A DNA stretch of 64,000 bases, from the NCBI GenBank assembly GCA_903936705.1, contig CAIZWN010000035.1, forward strand, positions 62,001 through 126,000, written 5' to 3'. This stretch comes from an uncultured Myxococcales bacterium. Lineage in GTDB: Bacteria; Myxococcota_A; UBA9042; DTJE01. Below are positions 43,999 to 53,526 of this stretch, in pieces (within the stretch, counting starts at the first letter, position 1; every line of letters begins with the position of its first letter). The notes under the pieces were generated by a model. It searched no databases and had not been told where the DNA came from. It was given only the letters and a program-made list of their open reading frames with translations. The translations under genes were made by a program, and so were the position numbers.

Positions 43999-45266
43999 AT
44001 CCGGCTGCCACCGGTTGCCCGATTCTTGAAAAGCACCAGCAGCAGGGCGACAAGGGTCAGGGCGTTGGCCCAGAACAGGAATCCCAGGTGTGCAAATAAG
44101 ACCGCGTTACCCCACGCCTGCCAGAACACCACGTTCGACAATACGGCTGCCACGACCACCAACAGGACCACTCCGCCCCGCCACAAACCACCCGTGGGAA
44201 GATTGAGCAGCAGGTACAGAAACGCGGTCGGCAGATACACGAAATAGTGTGGCCACGAGGATTGGATGACGAAGGGAAGCGCACAGAACATGATTAGGGT
44301 AGCGGGTATCTCGCCGCCCTCGGCGCGTCGCAGCGAGAACCATGATGCCGCAATGGAGACTGCAAGAACGGTCCACCGTATCGGCTCGATGAAGGCGAGT
44401 GTCGTCGGCCATGGGCCATCGACGTCCGAGCGAAGCCTGGTAAACAACCCCACAAGCGACTGTGAATTGGCATCGTTCTTCATCCACTCGGAACCGATGC
44501 GCAACTGCACGATGACATCCAGATAGAACTGGAGCGTGGCGTCGGCACCAAGAACCGCTGTGGGCAACACGACAAGGAACAGCGCACTGAAGGCCGCGTA
44601 GTACGACAGCGCCCGCCAGTCCCTCCGCATCAGCAGCAGCAGGGCGAACCAGGCCGGGTAGAACTTGATGCTGGTCGCGAATGCCAGCAGAAAGCCTGCC
44701 GCCAATGCATGCCCACGCTGCCACAACGCAAGCGCCCCCAGCACGCACAAAGTCACCAGGACACTGACCTGCCCCCACTTGAAGTTGTGTAGTACCGGGA
44801 ACGATGAGAGGAAAAGAAACACGTACACAGCGAACAGCCCTAGTCCAGGTCGACGCACGATAGATGGCGAGGTGGCCAACAGCAGGAAGGTCAGAGCCAC
44901 CTGCACCACGCCCCACGCGACCAAGGCCCCCGCGTCGGACAGGGGAGCTGCAAGCCACATGAGCTGGGCAAAGAAAGGCGAGTACAGGAACCCTGGAACC
45001 GGTCCGGTCCCGTCAAGCACATGACGCCCCATCGGAAGGTAGTGACGGGCGAAATCACAGAACGTCAGCGGACAGTGGTCGATGACCTCCATGAACCTGT
45101 CGAGCGAGTGGAAAGTCAGCCAATAGTAGACAAGCCAGCCAGCTGCGATCAGCAGCGTAATCGCGACTGAACGGCCGACCGGGAAGGCGACCTTACTGCC
45201 CTTGGAGTCATGACACGTCGATAGATCCACTGATTGCACGGTGGCCCCGCAAATATCAAACCGCAT
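43962..45266 (-). CDS. GT87/DUF2029-like membrane mannosyltransferase
   Basis: 434 residues with about nine to ten membrane helices. The start at 45266 (ATG) leaves a short cytoplasmic head; longer readings run into the neighbouring gene. The first outer loop carries HCPLTFCDFARHYLPMG, with the Asp expected for a GT-C catalytic site. FNFKWGQVSVLVTLCVLGAL-like and AGFLLAFATSIKFYPAWFAL segments match the Q-V and K-P motifs of DUF2029/GT87 polyprenyl-phosphomannose-dependent transferases. It probably adds a sugar to an envelope glycan. It is followed closely by the radical SAM gene. Confidence 0.78.
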   Translation of the reverse strand: MRFDICGATVQSVDLSTCHDSKGSKVAFPVGRSVAITLLIAAGWLVYYWLTFHSLDRFMEVIDHCPLTFCDFARHYLPMGRHVLDGTGPVPGFLYSPFFAQLMWLAAPLSDAGALVAWGVVQVALTFLLLATSPSIVRRPGLGLFAVYVFLFLSSFPVLHNFKWGQVSVLVTLCVLGALALWQRGHALAAGFLLAFATSIKFYPAWFALLLLMRRDWRALSYYAAFSALFLVVLPTAVLGADATLQFYLDVIVQLRIGSEWMKNDANSQSLVGLFTRLRSDVDGPWPTTLAFIEPIRWTVLAVSIAASWFSLRRAEGGEIPATLIMFCALPFVIQSSWPHYFVYLPTAFLYLLLNLPTGGLWRGGVVLLVVVAAVLSNVVFWQAWGNAVLFAHLGFLFWANALTLVALLLVLFKNRATGGSRICRACIGTISSG

Positions 45267-45283
45267 GTCCGGGCTGGCTGGGC

Positions 45284-46246
45284 CTACAAATCGAAGTCGG
45301 TGCCGAAGCCTCCGGCGACGAATGGCTCGTACTTGCGGTTGCGGTCCTCCAGTATGACACCAGCCATCACGTAGATACGCAGGCGATCCAGCGGACCCCA
45401 TGGGTCTTTGGGCTGCCACAAAAACAGGCCGCCCACCCGCTGGCGCCGCAGATCGGTCACCGCCGTGTAGGTGACGTCGTACAGGGCGCCAATCATCAGC
45501 GTGGCGTCCCGCTTGGCCTTCCAGACCTGGGCCAGCACCCACAGTTGGTTGTAGATAAGAAGCTCCGTCGGAGCCATGACGGTGTCGTTTTCGTACTCGT
45601 AGAAGTACGCGCCCCGGCCAACGAACCGGTACATCGCGATGTTGCACTGGTTACGGAAGATGAACCAGCCCTGCTGCAGTGCCAGCGTGGGTTGCAGCAT
45701 CACGCGGTAGGCAAAGCCGGTTCGGTCATGACCTGGCAAACTGCTGGCATTACGGTCCACATCGGACTTCTCGGGAAACGAGTCAAACTGGCGCAGGGCA
45801 CCAAGCACGCCAAAATAACCAAACAACGCGGTATCAAAGCGCAACGTAAGGAAGGCCGCTGGCGCCCACTCCATGTGCACCGAGACCTGGGCGTAGGCCG
45901 GGTTCAGCAATATCCCAAGGCCGGCCTGCAGGTAGGCCCACTCGATGTTTCGCTTCTGATCCACCTCGTAGACGTTGCGCAGCACCAGGCTGCCCAGCAC
46001 CTGTATTCCCAGGGGGTTGTACGCGCCCTGCACGTCCACCGCGGCAAGCCGGCGCAGCCCGAGGTGCGGTCCTGGCCAACGCGGGCTGCCGGTCGTGGCT
46101 GCGGCCGGGGCGGCTGCCTGATCGGGAACCTGGGTGGATGCCGCGGGCGATGCCGGAGGCGGTGCAGGTTCAGCGGCCCTTAAGACCCACGGAACAGCCA
46201 GCATTGTCAGGAGGACCAGGGTAGAAAACCACGTCTGCCGGTTCAT
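45284..46246 (-). CDS. Exported envelope protein, probably beta-barrel
   Basis: 320 residues from ATG 46246 (GGAGG six bases upstream). A signal peptide (1-27) and a Pro/Ala-rich linker are followed by alternating aromatic-hydrophobic strands (for example VSVHMEWAPAAFLTLRFDTALFGYFG and YNQLWVLAQVWKAKRDATLMIGALYDV) that suggest an outer-membrane beta-barrel, ending FGTDFDL with no classical final Phe. No domain recognised. It lies 31 bases after the FadL-like gene and is likely cotranscribed with it; perhaps an outer-membrane partner. Confidence 0.6.
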   Translation of the reverse strand: MNRQTWFSTLVLLTMLAVPWVLRAAEPAPPPASPAASTQVPDQAAAPAAATTGSPRWPGPHLGLRRLAAVDVQGAYNPLGIQVLGSLVLRNVYEVDQKRNIEWAYLQAGLGILLNPAYAQVSVHMEWAPAAFLTLRFDTALFGYFGVLGALRQFDSFPEKSDVDRNASSLPGHDRTGFAYRVMLQPTLALQQGWFIFRNQCNIAMYRFVGRGAYFYEYENDTVMAPTELLIYNQLWVLAQVWKAKRDATLMIGALYDVTYTAVTDLRRQRVGGLFLWQPKDPWGPLDRLRIYVMAGVILEDRNRKYEPFVAGGFGTDFDL

Positions 46247-46277
46247 TGAAACCTCCAAGCTGCCCCTCGAGACATCG

Positions 46278-47537
46278 TCACAATGCAGTCGCCGCAGCGG
46301 CCGGCACCACCTTGTCGCCGAATCGGAAAGTCAACGTCAGGGCAAGAAAATGCCCGATCGTCGAATAGGTACCCTCCGGCCCCAGCCGACCGGTCTTGGC
46401 TTCGTGCGGCAGGAACGCGATGAACTGGTATCCGAGATCGGCCTTCAACCACTTCCACGAATAACCCAGGCCCAGGCACACGTCGATCTGATCGGCATCC
46501 GGCGTCGATGGTTCCAGGTAGGAATCAGGTACGGGAGTCTTGTCATATATCAGGCCTGCGCGAACAGCCAGGCCCTTGACAGGCGTCTCCCAGTCGACGC
46601 CAACGCGCAGCACCAGGGAATCCGCAAACCCATGCTCCATCACGATGTCGGAACCGCCGTCGCGCTTCAGCGTCGTCTTGTAGTAGGTGCTCCAGACGAC
46701 CACATTCGCGTCTAGTCCAACTTCCACCGAGGGCACCGGACGAAAGTTCACGCCCAGCGCGAAGATGTCAGGCAGGACGAATTCCGTGTTGACCTTGCCG
46801 TCGATCAGATCGCGCCTGAAGTCGGGGCGCGGGTCGAAGTCGATCCGCCCCGACATCGGAAGGTGCAGGCGGCTGCGATACGTAAGACCAACAGACAGCC
46901 GGTCAGGAATCGGATGCCACTGAACGCCCACATTCGCGCCATAGCCCCAGCCGGCCGCACCGAATCGCACCTCGCCTCCGACAGGTTCGGGAAGGCCTTG
47001 CAAGGCGTCGATGGAACCGCGGACGGCGTCGAACCCGATGCCGATCGCCACGCTCTTGTGCGGCTTGAACGTGATTGTCGGGTTCAGCGACACCGTGCTC
47101 ATCGAGGAACTGATGGTATAGGCGCGCCCGATCCAGTCGTTGGGCCACGAATTGCCCAGCCCGAACACCGAGTACGCTCCGAAGCCGGCGTACAGCCAAT
47201 CCGTGATGCGAGCCGAGGCAAACAGGTGGGGAAGGAAGTAGTCGCCCGGCACGTTCTTGGCCTGGCCTCCGCCCTTGAGATCGAGCGTGGTGCCTGCCCT
47301 GGTGTACACCGTACCCAGCGCCACCTGGTATGGCGCCCCGAAGGCCAGACCAGCGGGGTTGTACCAGATCGCGTCAGGTCCATTCGTGCTGCCGACGACT
47401 GCCGAGCCCTTGCCCACAGCCTCGCCGGACACGTCGTAGACAAGGAACCCGCCGGCCAGCGCCGCGAAAGGCGTCGCCAGAACCACCGCCGCCACGAGGG
47501 CGGCCGGAAGCGATCGAAGAGTACTCGTCGCGCCCAT
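46278..47537 (-). CDS. FadL/OmpP1/TodX-type outer-membrane transport protein
   Basis: 419 residues from ATG 47537 (GGAGG seven bases upstream). A signal peptide ending AALAGGF is followed by the FadL plug motif with WYNPAGLAFG, then beta strands (GLTYRSRLHLPMSG, YKTTLKRDGG) and a C-terminal strand LALTLTFRFGD. FadL channels move long-chain fatty acids or other hydrophobic compounds across the outer membrane. Here it sits directly downstream of the VolA-like lipoprotein and ceramidase genes, which makes lipid uptake likely. Confidence 0.9.
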   Translation of the reverse strand: MGATSTLRSLPAALVAAVVLATPFAALAGGFLVYDVSGEAVGKGSAVVGSTNGPDAIWYNPAGLAFGAPYQVALGTVYTRAGTTLDLKGGGQAKNVPGDYFLPHLFASARITDWLYAGFGAYSVFGLGNSWPNDWIGRAYTISSSMSTVSLNPTITFKPHKSVAIGIGFDAVRGSIDALQGLPEPVGGEVRFGAAGWGYGANVGVQWHPIPDRLSVGLTYRSRLHLPMSGRIDFDPRPDFRRDLIDGKVNTEFVLPDIFALGVNFRPVPSVEVGLDANVVVWSTYYKTTLKRDGGSDIVMEHGFADSLVLRVGVDWETPVKGLAVRAGLIYDKTPVPDSYLEPSTPDADQIDVCLGLGYSWKWLKADLGYQFIAFLPHEAKTGRLGPEGTYSTIGHFLALTLTFRFGDKVVPAAAATAL

Positions 47538-47547
47538 GCTGCACCTC

Positions 47548-48906
47548 CTATGGATTCGGGAAGTCGAAGGCATACACGTACACCAGGTCCGCCCGGTTCA
47601 GGCCGGTCAGGCCGGCAAACAACTCGTCATCCAGCAGTTTCGCAAAGTCGGCGCGCCCTGCCTCCAGTTCCGTCGCATCTGCATCGGGCACGTCTGCAAC
47701 CTGGGACTTGCCCGCGTCATCGACCAGCGGGCCGCGCGCCTTCAGCAGAACGGTAACTGGCGACGGCACCAGGGCAACGCCCTTGGAGTTGGTCACTCCA
47801 GTGGTCACCAGCGTGGCGATCGTGTGGCCGACCGGAAGGTCCACGTCGGCACGCAGCACGATTGCGCCATCCTCGTATGCAGCCGTGAAGGCCGGAAGCC
47901 CGCCCGAAAGGTCGTTCGCTTCCAGGGCGGTCAGGTCCAGAAGGAACACGCTGCCCGGGGCGTCCAGCGACCACGCGGTGACCGTTGCCGGGTTGACCGA
48001 ACCCTTCACCTTCAGACGGATTTCGTTCTTGCCCGAAACCGATGGCAGCAAACCCTTGGTCGGATCCAGCTCGACCACCGATGCGGAGTGGACCGGGAAG
48101 GCCCAAAGGACCGCCTGTTCCTCTCTCGGGATGCCTCCCGTTTCGGCCATCGCCGCGACCGCTCCCTGCGTCGCAATGCTTTGCCGCGCAGCCTCAAGGG
48201 CAATCAGTGAGTCGCGCGCCTCCACGTCCGACATCTGCTGGGCCAACAGCACGTAATAGGGGCAGGAAGCTGGAATCGTCGAGGCTGTCAACCCGCCGCA
48301 CGTCAGGATTTCCTTTTCCTTCAGCAGGTACATTACCGACGAGCCTACGACCTCGGTTCCGCCAATTGCCTTGACGCCGTTCGCATACCCGCGGACCGCC
48401 CCGACGTAAATCGTACCCACGTCCCAGCCCGACTTCGGGTCGATCGTGACGTTGTTGCCTACCGTGGTGAATCCAATAGCCAGATCCGTGAACGTCTTCC
48501 CGCTTCCGATGTCCACAATGACAACATTCGTCGCCGTCAGTGAGGCTGGGTCCAGCGCGGCGGTCACCGGCGCTGTCGCACCCGCCGTCGATGGGAATCC
48601 GTCCAGCGACTGGAGGTACTGGTAGAATTCGCACTGCGCAACAGCCATCAGGGTCTGCGCGATGCAGTCGGCAGGCACCACGACTCCAGCAAGCGACATG
48701 TCGATCTTCCCGGTGGTCGGGTTCATCACAAGTGTCGTCGGCTGGGGCACCTGGCCCGTAGTCGGATCGAACACCATTGCCTCGGGAACCGGGTCCGTCC
48801 CGATGTCAGGCATGCATGCTGCCAAAGTCAGGCCGGCAATCAGCAGGGCCAGCACCTTCAGGCGGTGACCGCGTCCCTGGTGCCACGATGCGCAGTGTCC
48901 GTCCAT
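47548..48906 (-). CDS. VolA/Pla-1-cef N-domain-like lipoprotein without lipase domain
   Basis: 452 residues from ATG 48906 (GAGG seven bases upstream), with lipobox LAAC at the end of a 31-residue signal peptide. The N-terminal part resembles the bacterial Ig-like N-domain of VolA/Pla-1-type lipoproteins: FDPTTGQVPQPTTLVMNPTTG, then LQSLDGFPSTA and LTATNVVIVDI. Further Ig-like/SbsA-type domains follow (SGKNEIRLKVKGSVNP, YEDGAIVLRADVDLP). No GxSxG lipase motif is seen, so the enzyme half known from VolA is absent. VolA of Vibrio is encoded beside a FadL gene, a context matched here. It may bind lipid or organise the FadL complex at the surface. Assignment is from pattern only. Confidence 0.65.
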   Translation of the reverse strand: MDGHCASWHQGRGHRLKVLALLIAGLTLAACMPDIGTDPVPEAMVFDPTTGQVPQPTTLVMNPTTGKIDMSLAGVVVPADCIAQTLMAVAQCEFYQYLQSLDGFPSTAGATAPVTAALDPASLTATNVVIVDIGSGKTFTDLAIGFTTVGNNVTIDPKSGWDVGTIYVGAVRGYANGVKAIGGTEVVGSSVMYLLKEKEILTCGGLTASTIPASCPYYVLLAQQMSDVEARDSLIALEAARQSIATQGAVAAMAETGGIPREEQAVLWAFPVHSASVVELDPTKGLLPSVSGKNEIRLKVKGSVNPATVTAWSLDAPGSVFLLDLTALEANDLSGGLPAFTAAYEDGAIVLRADVDLPVGHTIATLVTTGVTNSKGVALVPSPVTVLLKARGPLVDDAGKSQVADVPDADATELEAGRADFAKLLDDELFAGLTGLNRADLVYVYAFDFPNP

Positions 48907-48959
48907 GAGACAACCTCGCCGCAGGAGTGTTTCGACCTTCCCCATGAACCACGGGCACC

Positions 48960-51107
48960 CTAGAGTACCTCGAATTCGCCCGACACACCCTGATAAGGAG
49001 TGAGCGTTCCACCGACCGATTTCGAGGAACCAAAATGCTTCAGCCGGTAGGTTCCAGGCGTCGCATCGGCCGGCACATCCCACAGTATCGAGGCCTGCGA
49101 GCAATGGCCGTCGGGACACTCGATAACCGCCCACTTCATCTTTGTTTCGAATGCGCCGTCGTCGGCTACCCGGGTCCACGAGTCTCCGGTCTTGATCTCG
49201 ACGGCCAGGTACGTGTCCTGGATGCGGAAGTCGTTTGCCGGATGGGCCGCCCAGAATACAGCCGTTGCCACCGTGCCACGAGCAACCGTGACGGGCACTT
49301 CCTGGGCCACGTCCCCGAAGGCAATACCTGATGGGACCGAGTCGAACGCACTGATGGGGCCCATCGGGACCACCTTGTCGGCCATCTCGCGGGGCGCGAT
49401 GCCCGGATCGGCAACCTGCCCATCACGGACAGCCACGGCCAACCCGTCCAGGATCTGGGTGGTGGCGGCGAGTTGCCATGGGCCGAACACGGTGGATGCT
49501 CCCTCGTAGTCCTGGACCGCGTACTCCTCGCGCGTGGCCAGGTACCCGCAGTAGTAGTTGGAGTAGCCAGCGACCAGCACGCGGTCCACGCCTGCCGGTT
49601 GCAAGGTAGCCCCGATAGTCCTGCGCAGACGCAGGCCCGACACGGTAGTCACCTCGAACGGAGCCGTTGCCATGGCCAGGTTGCCGATTCTGATGATCTG
49701 GAATGGCAGGATGTCGGGACCCAAAGGAGGATTGGAGTCACCGATCGGCACCATGATTGGCTTCTCGGCCTGGCAGTCGGTACACAGGTCGCCGCCCGTA
49801 GTCTCGCACGTCTGGTTCGGCTCGCCCGAGCCCGGCCAGTCCAGCCGGCCGCCGGCCAGCATCGAAAGGCCTGTGGCGGCCGGACAGGTGGTGTGCTGAA
49901 GGCCGTCTGCGTACTCGGGCCTCACCGTGAAGGCACTCATGTTCACGAATCGCTTGACCGCAGCCACGCCACCGGTCAGCGGCGCGGTGGTACCGTCGAA
50001 CAGGCTGCGAGCGCTTGCATACTCCTTGTTGGCCGAAACCTTCATGTCCTGGAAGTCCCGCTCGCCGTCCTTTTCTTCGAACGAGAAGCCGTTGACGTTC
50101 GGGCTGGAGTCGCCGGCAGTGGTATTGAAGAAGCCGGCCACGAAGGTAGTCGTCGCGCCGTAGTCGGCGCCCTGCGCCTTCTCGAACAGATAGGCGGCGT
50201 AGCCCTTGTTGTCGGGGGTGATCAGTTTGTTGATCGCTCCAACCGTGGTCACGTGAACGCCGAAAAAGTCTATGGCCGCGACAGGGGTCCCGTCGGTCTC
50301 CTCCAGGCGCAGTAGGGTATCAGTGGTGTCGATCAGGTTCGGGAAGGGCGTGCGATCAACTGCCGGATTCTGGGCGAAAGAATCGGGAGAACGGTTCCTG
50401 CCGGTGTCCATCAGGTCGGCGGAGGCAATCCGGACGTGGCCGGGGCGCAGGCTCTCGTGGGCCCGCCCGATTGCCTGGACTATGCCATCCACCACGGTCT
50501 CCCAGTTCTCCTGGTTGAAGCCGCCGACTGGAGCGAACTGGTAGAGGTTGTAGTAGGACAGGCCGCCCGGGCCGCTGTGCGTGTGCGTGGCTGACAGCAT
50601 CACGTTGTCGGCGTTGTAGACGCCCGGGTACTTCGCCTCCAGCCGGCGGATTACCTCGTCATGAACCGCGCCGAACATGCCCTGGATGTCTGCCACGACC
50701 AACGCCACGCGATTGCCGTTGCATGGACTGGCGACGACAAATGCACGGGCGCGCAACCGCATATGGATACCCGCCGAATACTGGTCCATGACCACGTAGC
50801 CCATCATGCCCATGCCCGCCACCGGACCGGTTACGTCGTAGACGCCGGCGCCAACCTCGAAGTCGGTGTTGCCAAGGCACTTGTCCTTGGGGGTGTCAAC
50901 TTCCGGCTCGACGTCCAAGCCGATCACTGTCTCAGTATCTTCTTGAAGGTCCGCTGGAATTTCCGACTGGACGTCGGATGGCGCGTCCACTGGCACATCG
51001 GCAGTTACTTCGTCAAAAGCTTGATCGATCGCTTCCGAACCCGAACTGCACCCTGCCATCAAGACAGCAAACCAGATGGCAATCATCGTCGCTTCCAGCC
51101 GCCGCAT
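48960..51107 (-). CDS. Neutral ceramidase family lipoprotein
   Basis: 715 residues from ATG 51107 (GGAGG five bases upstream). Lipobox LMAGC; an Asp/Glu-rich linker (21-75) as in other lipoproteins here. The neutral/alkaline ceramidase domain follows: VGAGVYDVTGP, GMMGYVVMDQYSAGIHMRLRARAFV, the zinc ligands HTH (175, 177) in ATHTHSGPGG, a further His in FFGVHVTTVG (285), and the nucleophilic Ser (335) in AGDSSPN. The C-terminal Ig-like domain has AHPANDF and RLKHFG. It hydrolyses ceramide to a sphingoid base and a fatty acid; its lipoprotein form places it at the cell surface or in the periplasm. It is followed by the VolA-like and FadL genes. Confidence 0.92.
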   Translation of the reverse strand: MRRLEATMIAIWFAVLMAGCSSGSEAIDQAFDEVTADVPVDAPSDVQSEIPADLQEDTETVIGLDVEPEVDTPKDKCLGNTDFEVGAGVYDVTGPVAGMGMMGYVVMDQYSAGIHMRLRARAFVVASPCNGNRVALVVADIQGMFGAVHDEVIRRLEAKYPGVYNADNVMLSATHTHSGPGGLSYYNLYQFAPVGGFNQENWETVVDGIVQAIGRAHESLRPGHVRIASADLMDTGRNRSPDSFAQNPAVDRTPFPNLIDTTDTLLRLEETDGTPVAAIDFFGVHVTTVGAINKLITPDNKGYAAYLFEKAQGADYGATTTFVAGFFNTTAGDSSPNVNGFSFEEKDGERDFQDMKVSANKEYASARSLFDGTTAPLTGGVAAVKRFVNMSAFTVRPEYADGLQHTTCPAATGLSMLAGGRLDWPGSGEPNQTCETTGGDLCTDCQAEKPIMVPIGDSNPPLGPDILPFQIIRIGNLAMATAPFEVTTVSGLRLRRTIGATLQPAGVDRVLVAGYSNYYCGYLATREEYAVQDYEGASTVFGPWQLAATTQILDGLAVAVRDGQVADPGIAPREMADKVVPMGPISAFDSVPSGIAFGDVAQEVPVTVARGTVATAVFWAAHPANDFRIQDTYLAVEIKTGDSWTRVADDGAFETKMKWAVIECPDGHCSQASILWDVPADATPGTYRLKHFGSSKSVGGTLTPYQGVSGEFEVL

Positions 51108-51187
51108 CCCGACCTCCGTAGGCCGCCAAGGCCCGATCACATGATGGAATCACATCCCCGCGCAGTATTGCAGGACGCGATCACGAC

Positions 51188-51832
51188 CTACCCGGCCTTG
51201 ACCGCCTTCCCGGCCGGCCGCTGGGCCACGAGCCCGTAGGCCAGCAACGCATACAGGTCCTCGCCGATCTGTTCCTTGTCCACCGGTATCAGCATCCTGC
51301 GGTGGCGACGCAGCAGACCGTCCAGCAGACCAAGAATGCCCGACGCCACAACCTCCGGATCACACGGAAGCAGGTATCCCTGATCCTGCCCCTGGCGAAT
51401 CATGCCGGAAACGAAATCGACATAGAGATCTCGCGCAGCCTCCACCCGCTCGACAACATCCTCGTCAAACCCATAGCCGCCGGGATTTCGCGCAACAACG
51501 AACAGATCGGACCAGGATAACAACAGGTCGACCTGGACCATTACCAGTCTGCGAAAATGTTCGGGGAAGGGAAGATCTGACACCATGTCGCGATTCAGCG
51601 CCTCGATGAAACGATTCATCCCCTCGCAAACCAGGGCCACAAACAGGTCCGACTTGGATGGAAAATTATAGTACAGCGTACCCTTGGCAACACCGGCCAG
51701 GCTTGCGATGTCGTCCATTCTGGTCTCGTGAAAACCGCGTTTCGAGAAGGCTCCCAGCGCGGCATCCAGAATTTTCTGACGACTGCGGGACCGGGGTGGC
51801 GCCCCGGTGGGTGTGACACGGAATGCCGACAT
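51188..51832 (-). CDS. TetR-family transcriptional regulator
   Basis: 214 residues. The N-terminal HTH (about 18-65) has the family pattern ILDAALGAFSKRGFHETRMDDIA, GVAKGTLYYNFPSKSDLF. The C-terminal ligand/dimer domain is variable. Its ATG follows the FGGY kinase stop directly (TGAATG), with GGAGG nearby, so it is the fifth gene of the aldolase-to-regulator operon. It probably represses this operon; the 18-bp palindrome at 56213-56230 is a candidate operator. Confidence 0.92.
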   Translation of the reverse strand: MSAFRVTPTGAPPRSRSRQKILDAALGAFSKRGFHETRMDDIASLAGVAKGTLYYNFPSKSDLFVALVCEGMNRFIEALNRDMVSDLPFPEHFRRLVMVQVDLLLSWSDLFVVARNPGGYGFDEDVVERVEAARDLYVDFVSGMIRQGQDQGYLLPCDPEVVASGILGLLDGLLRRHRRMLIPVDKEQIGEDLYALLAYGLVAQRPAGKAVKAG

Positions 51833-53413
51833 TCAGACATCCTCCTGCATCAACCGCCTGTTGATGCGACGGGTAGCCTTGTGCAGCGTCGCAAATGCCT
51901 CGAACTGTCTGTCGTACATCTCGCCGAACTCGGGCCGCGGCTGGACCGACTGGCCCTCCGGAATCAGGCCGTCGGCATCCTCGAACCTGGCCAGGGCGCC
52001 CAGGCCAACACCGCAAACGATAGCGGCGCCCAGCGCACCCGCATCAACCGGCCTGGCCAGGGGGCGCACCGCACGTCCCGTAATATCCGCCAGAATCTGG
52101 GCCCATACCTTCGATCGAGCTCCGCCGCCCACGAAACGGATCGTGTTCTGTCGAGGTACCCTGTGTTCCACCGCCTCGAGCATCCATCTGGTGTGGAAGG
52201 CCACGCCCTCCATGACAGCTCGAACCAATTGCGGCGCATCCGTCTCAAGTCCAACGCCCACGAACATGCCTCGGGCGGCAGGGTCCTCGCTGGGCGCCCT
52301 GATGCCATGCAGCCACGGGGCATACAACACCCCACCGGCGCCTGGAGCAGTCTTTTCGGCCGCCTCGTCCATGACGGCATAGGTCACCGCGTCAGCAGCC
52401 GCCTGCGTACCCGGAACCGACCGCAGAACCTTGTCCCGCATCCACTGAAGGCAGTATCCGGCAGTCTCCATCTCGGCGATGTAGTTGTACCGGCCAGGTA
52501 TTGCGCCAAGGATCGACGCCACAAAGCGGCCGGGATCCACCATGCGCTTCTCGACGCTGGCAATGACCCACCCCGAGGTGCCGTAGTACACGTGAATGTC
52601 GTTCTTCTTTACACAACCTGCGCCAACCGGGATCAACGAGGCGTCCCCGCCACCGCCGAAGACCTTTACGCCCTGCGGCAGCCCGGTCGCGGCAGCGGCC
52701 TCGGCGGTCAGTTCGCCAACAATATCGGTGGACCTGACCACCGGCGGAAGATGCGCCATGTCCACCCTGTAGGTCTTGCACAGGCCCTCGTGCCACACCA
52801 GTCGCCCCGGACGCGTGTCGAACAGGAACGTCGCATGCGCCGAATCCAGCGTCATCGCGACCTTCCCGGTCGCTCGCAGAACCAGATAATCCTTTACGTC
52901 CAACCATTTGTAGGTGCGCGCGAACAGGTCGGGCTGGTGGTCCCGAACCCAGTGGTACTTCCAGACGGGGTCTTTTGGCGATGTGGACAAGCCGCCTGTC
53001 ACCATCAGCGTACGCAGCGCCTTGATCGCGTTGAATCCCTGGAACTTCACAAGCCCGTCGCACAGCCCCTTCCGGAGCTGTTCGGTCGAACGTCCGTCCA
53101 TGTAGATCATCGCGTTGCGCAACGGACGTCCGTCGCGATCGATGTGAATCGAACCCTGCATCTGGCAGCAGAACGCCAGCCCCCTGACCTGAGGCGCCAG
53201 CCCCGGATCCTCGTCCATGATGCTGCGGATCGAGGTCGTCACTGCAGACCACCAGTCATCCGGGACCTGTTCGACCCCCCCGTCATGCGTGGTGAGCAGT
53301 GGATAGGTGGCATAACGGGAAGCGACGATCTCCAGGGTAGGTCCGATGCGCACCAGGCAGGTCTTGGTGCCCGTGGTGCCAACGTCGCAGGTGATTACGA
53401 GAACTGGTTGCAC
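51833..53413 (-). CDS. FGGY-family carbohydrate kinase (xylulokinase-like)
   Basis: About 526 residues. The N-lobe starts VLVITCDVGTTGTKTCLV (ATP phosphate loop of the actin/hexokinase fold), with GLAFCCQMQGSIHID and DGRSTEQL as the sugar side, and the C-lobe has GGGGDASLIPVG, YYGTSGWV and VGGGARSKVWAQILADITGR. It phosphorylates a ketose or polyol; the exact sugar cannot be read from sequence. GTG at 53413 is favoured because a GGGGGG run lies seven bases upstream; GTG at 53419 is two codons longer. It would supply the phosphorylated substrate for a class II aldolase in the same operon. Confidence 0.88.
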   Translation of the reverse strand: MQPVLVITCDVGTTGTKTCLVRIGPTLEIVASRYATYPLLTTHDGGVEQVPDDWWSAVTTSIRSIMDEDPGLAPQVRGLAFCCQMQGSIHIDRDGRPLRNAMIYMDGRSTEQLRKGLCDGLVKFQGFNAIKALRTLMVTGGLSTSPKDPVWKYHWVRDHQPDLFARTYKWLDVKDYLVLRATGKVAMTLDSAHATFLFDTRPGRLVWHEGLCKTYRVDMAHLPPVVRSTDIVGELTAEAAAATGLPQGVKVFGGGGDASLIPVGAGCVKKNDIHVYYGTSGWVIASVEKRMVDPGRFVASILGAIPGRYNYIAEMETAGYCLQWMRDKVLRSVPGTQAAADAVTYAVMDEAAEKTAPGAGGVLYAPWLHGIRAPSEDPAARGMFVGVGLETDAPQLVRAVMEGVAFHTRWMLEAVEHRVPRQNTIRFVGGGARSKVWAQILADITGRAVRPLARPVDAGALGAAIVCGVGLGALARFEDADGLIPEGQSVQPRPEFGEMYDRQFEAFATLHKATRRINRRLMQEDV

Positions 53414-53526
53414 CAGCACGCCCCCCCTTGGTCAACCCGCAACCGGAAGCGCCTTGCCCGGATCCAGGAGCGTGGGAGGTAGCGAAGTCCCCCACCGTTT
53501 GGAGGGCGTCCTTCAGGCTCCCAACC

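Noticed and set aside
47548-48906. Surface lipase VolA
   Set aside because: Only the N-terminal Ig-like pattern is present; no GxSxG or lipase core, so only VolA-like is claimed.
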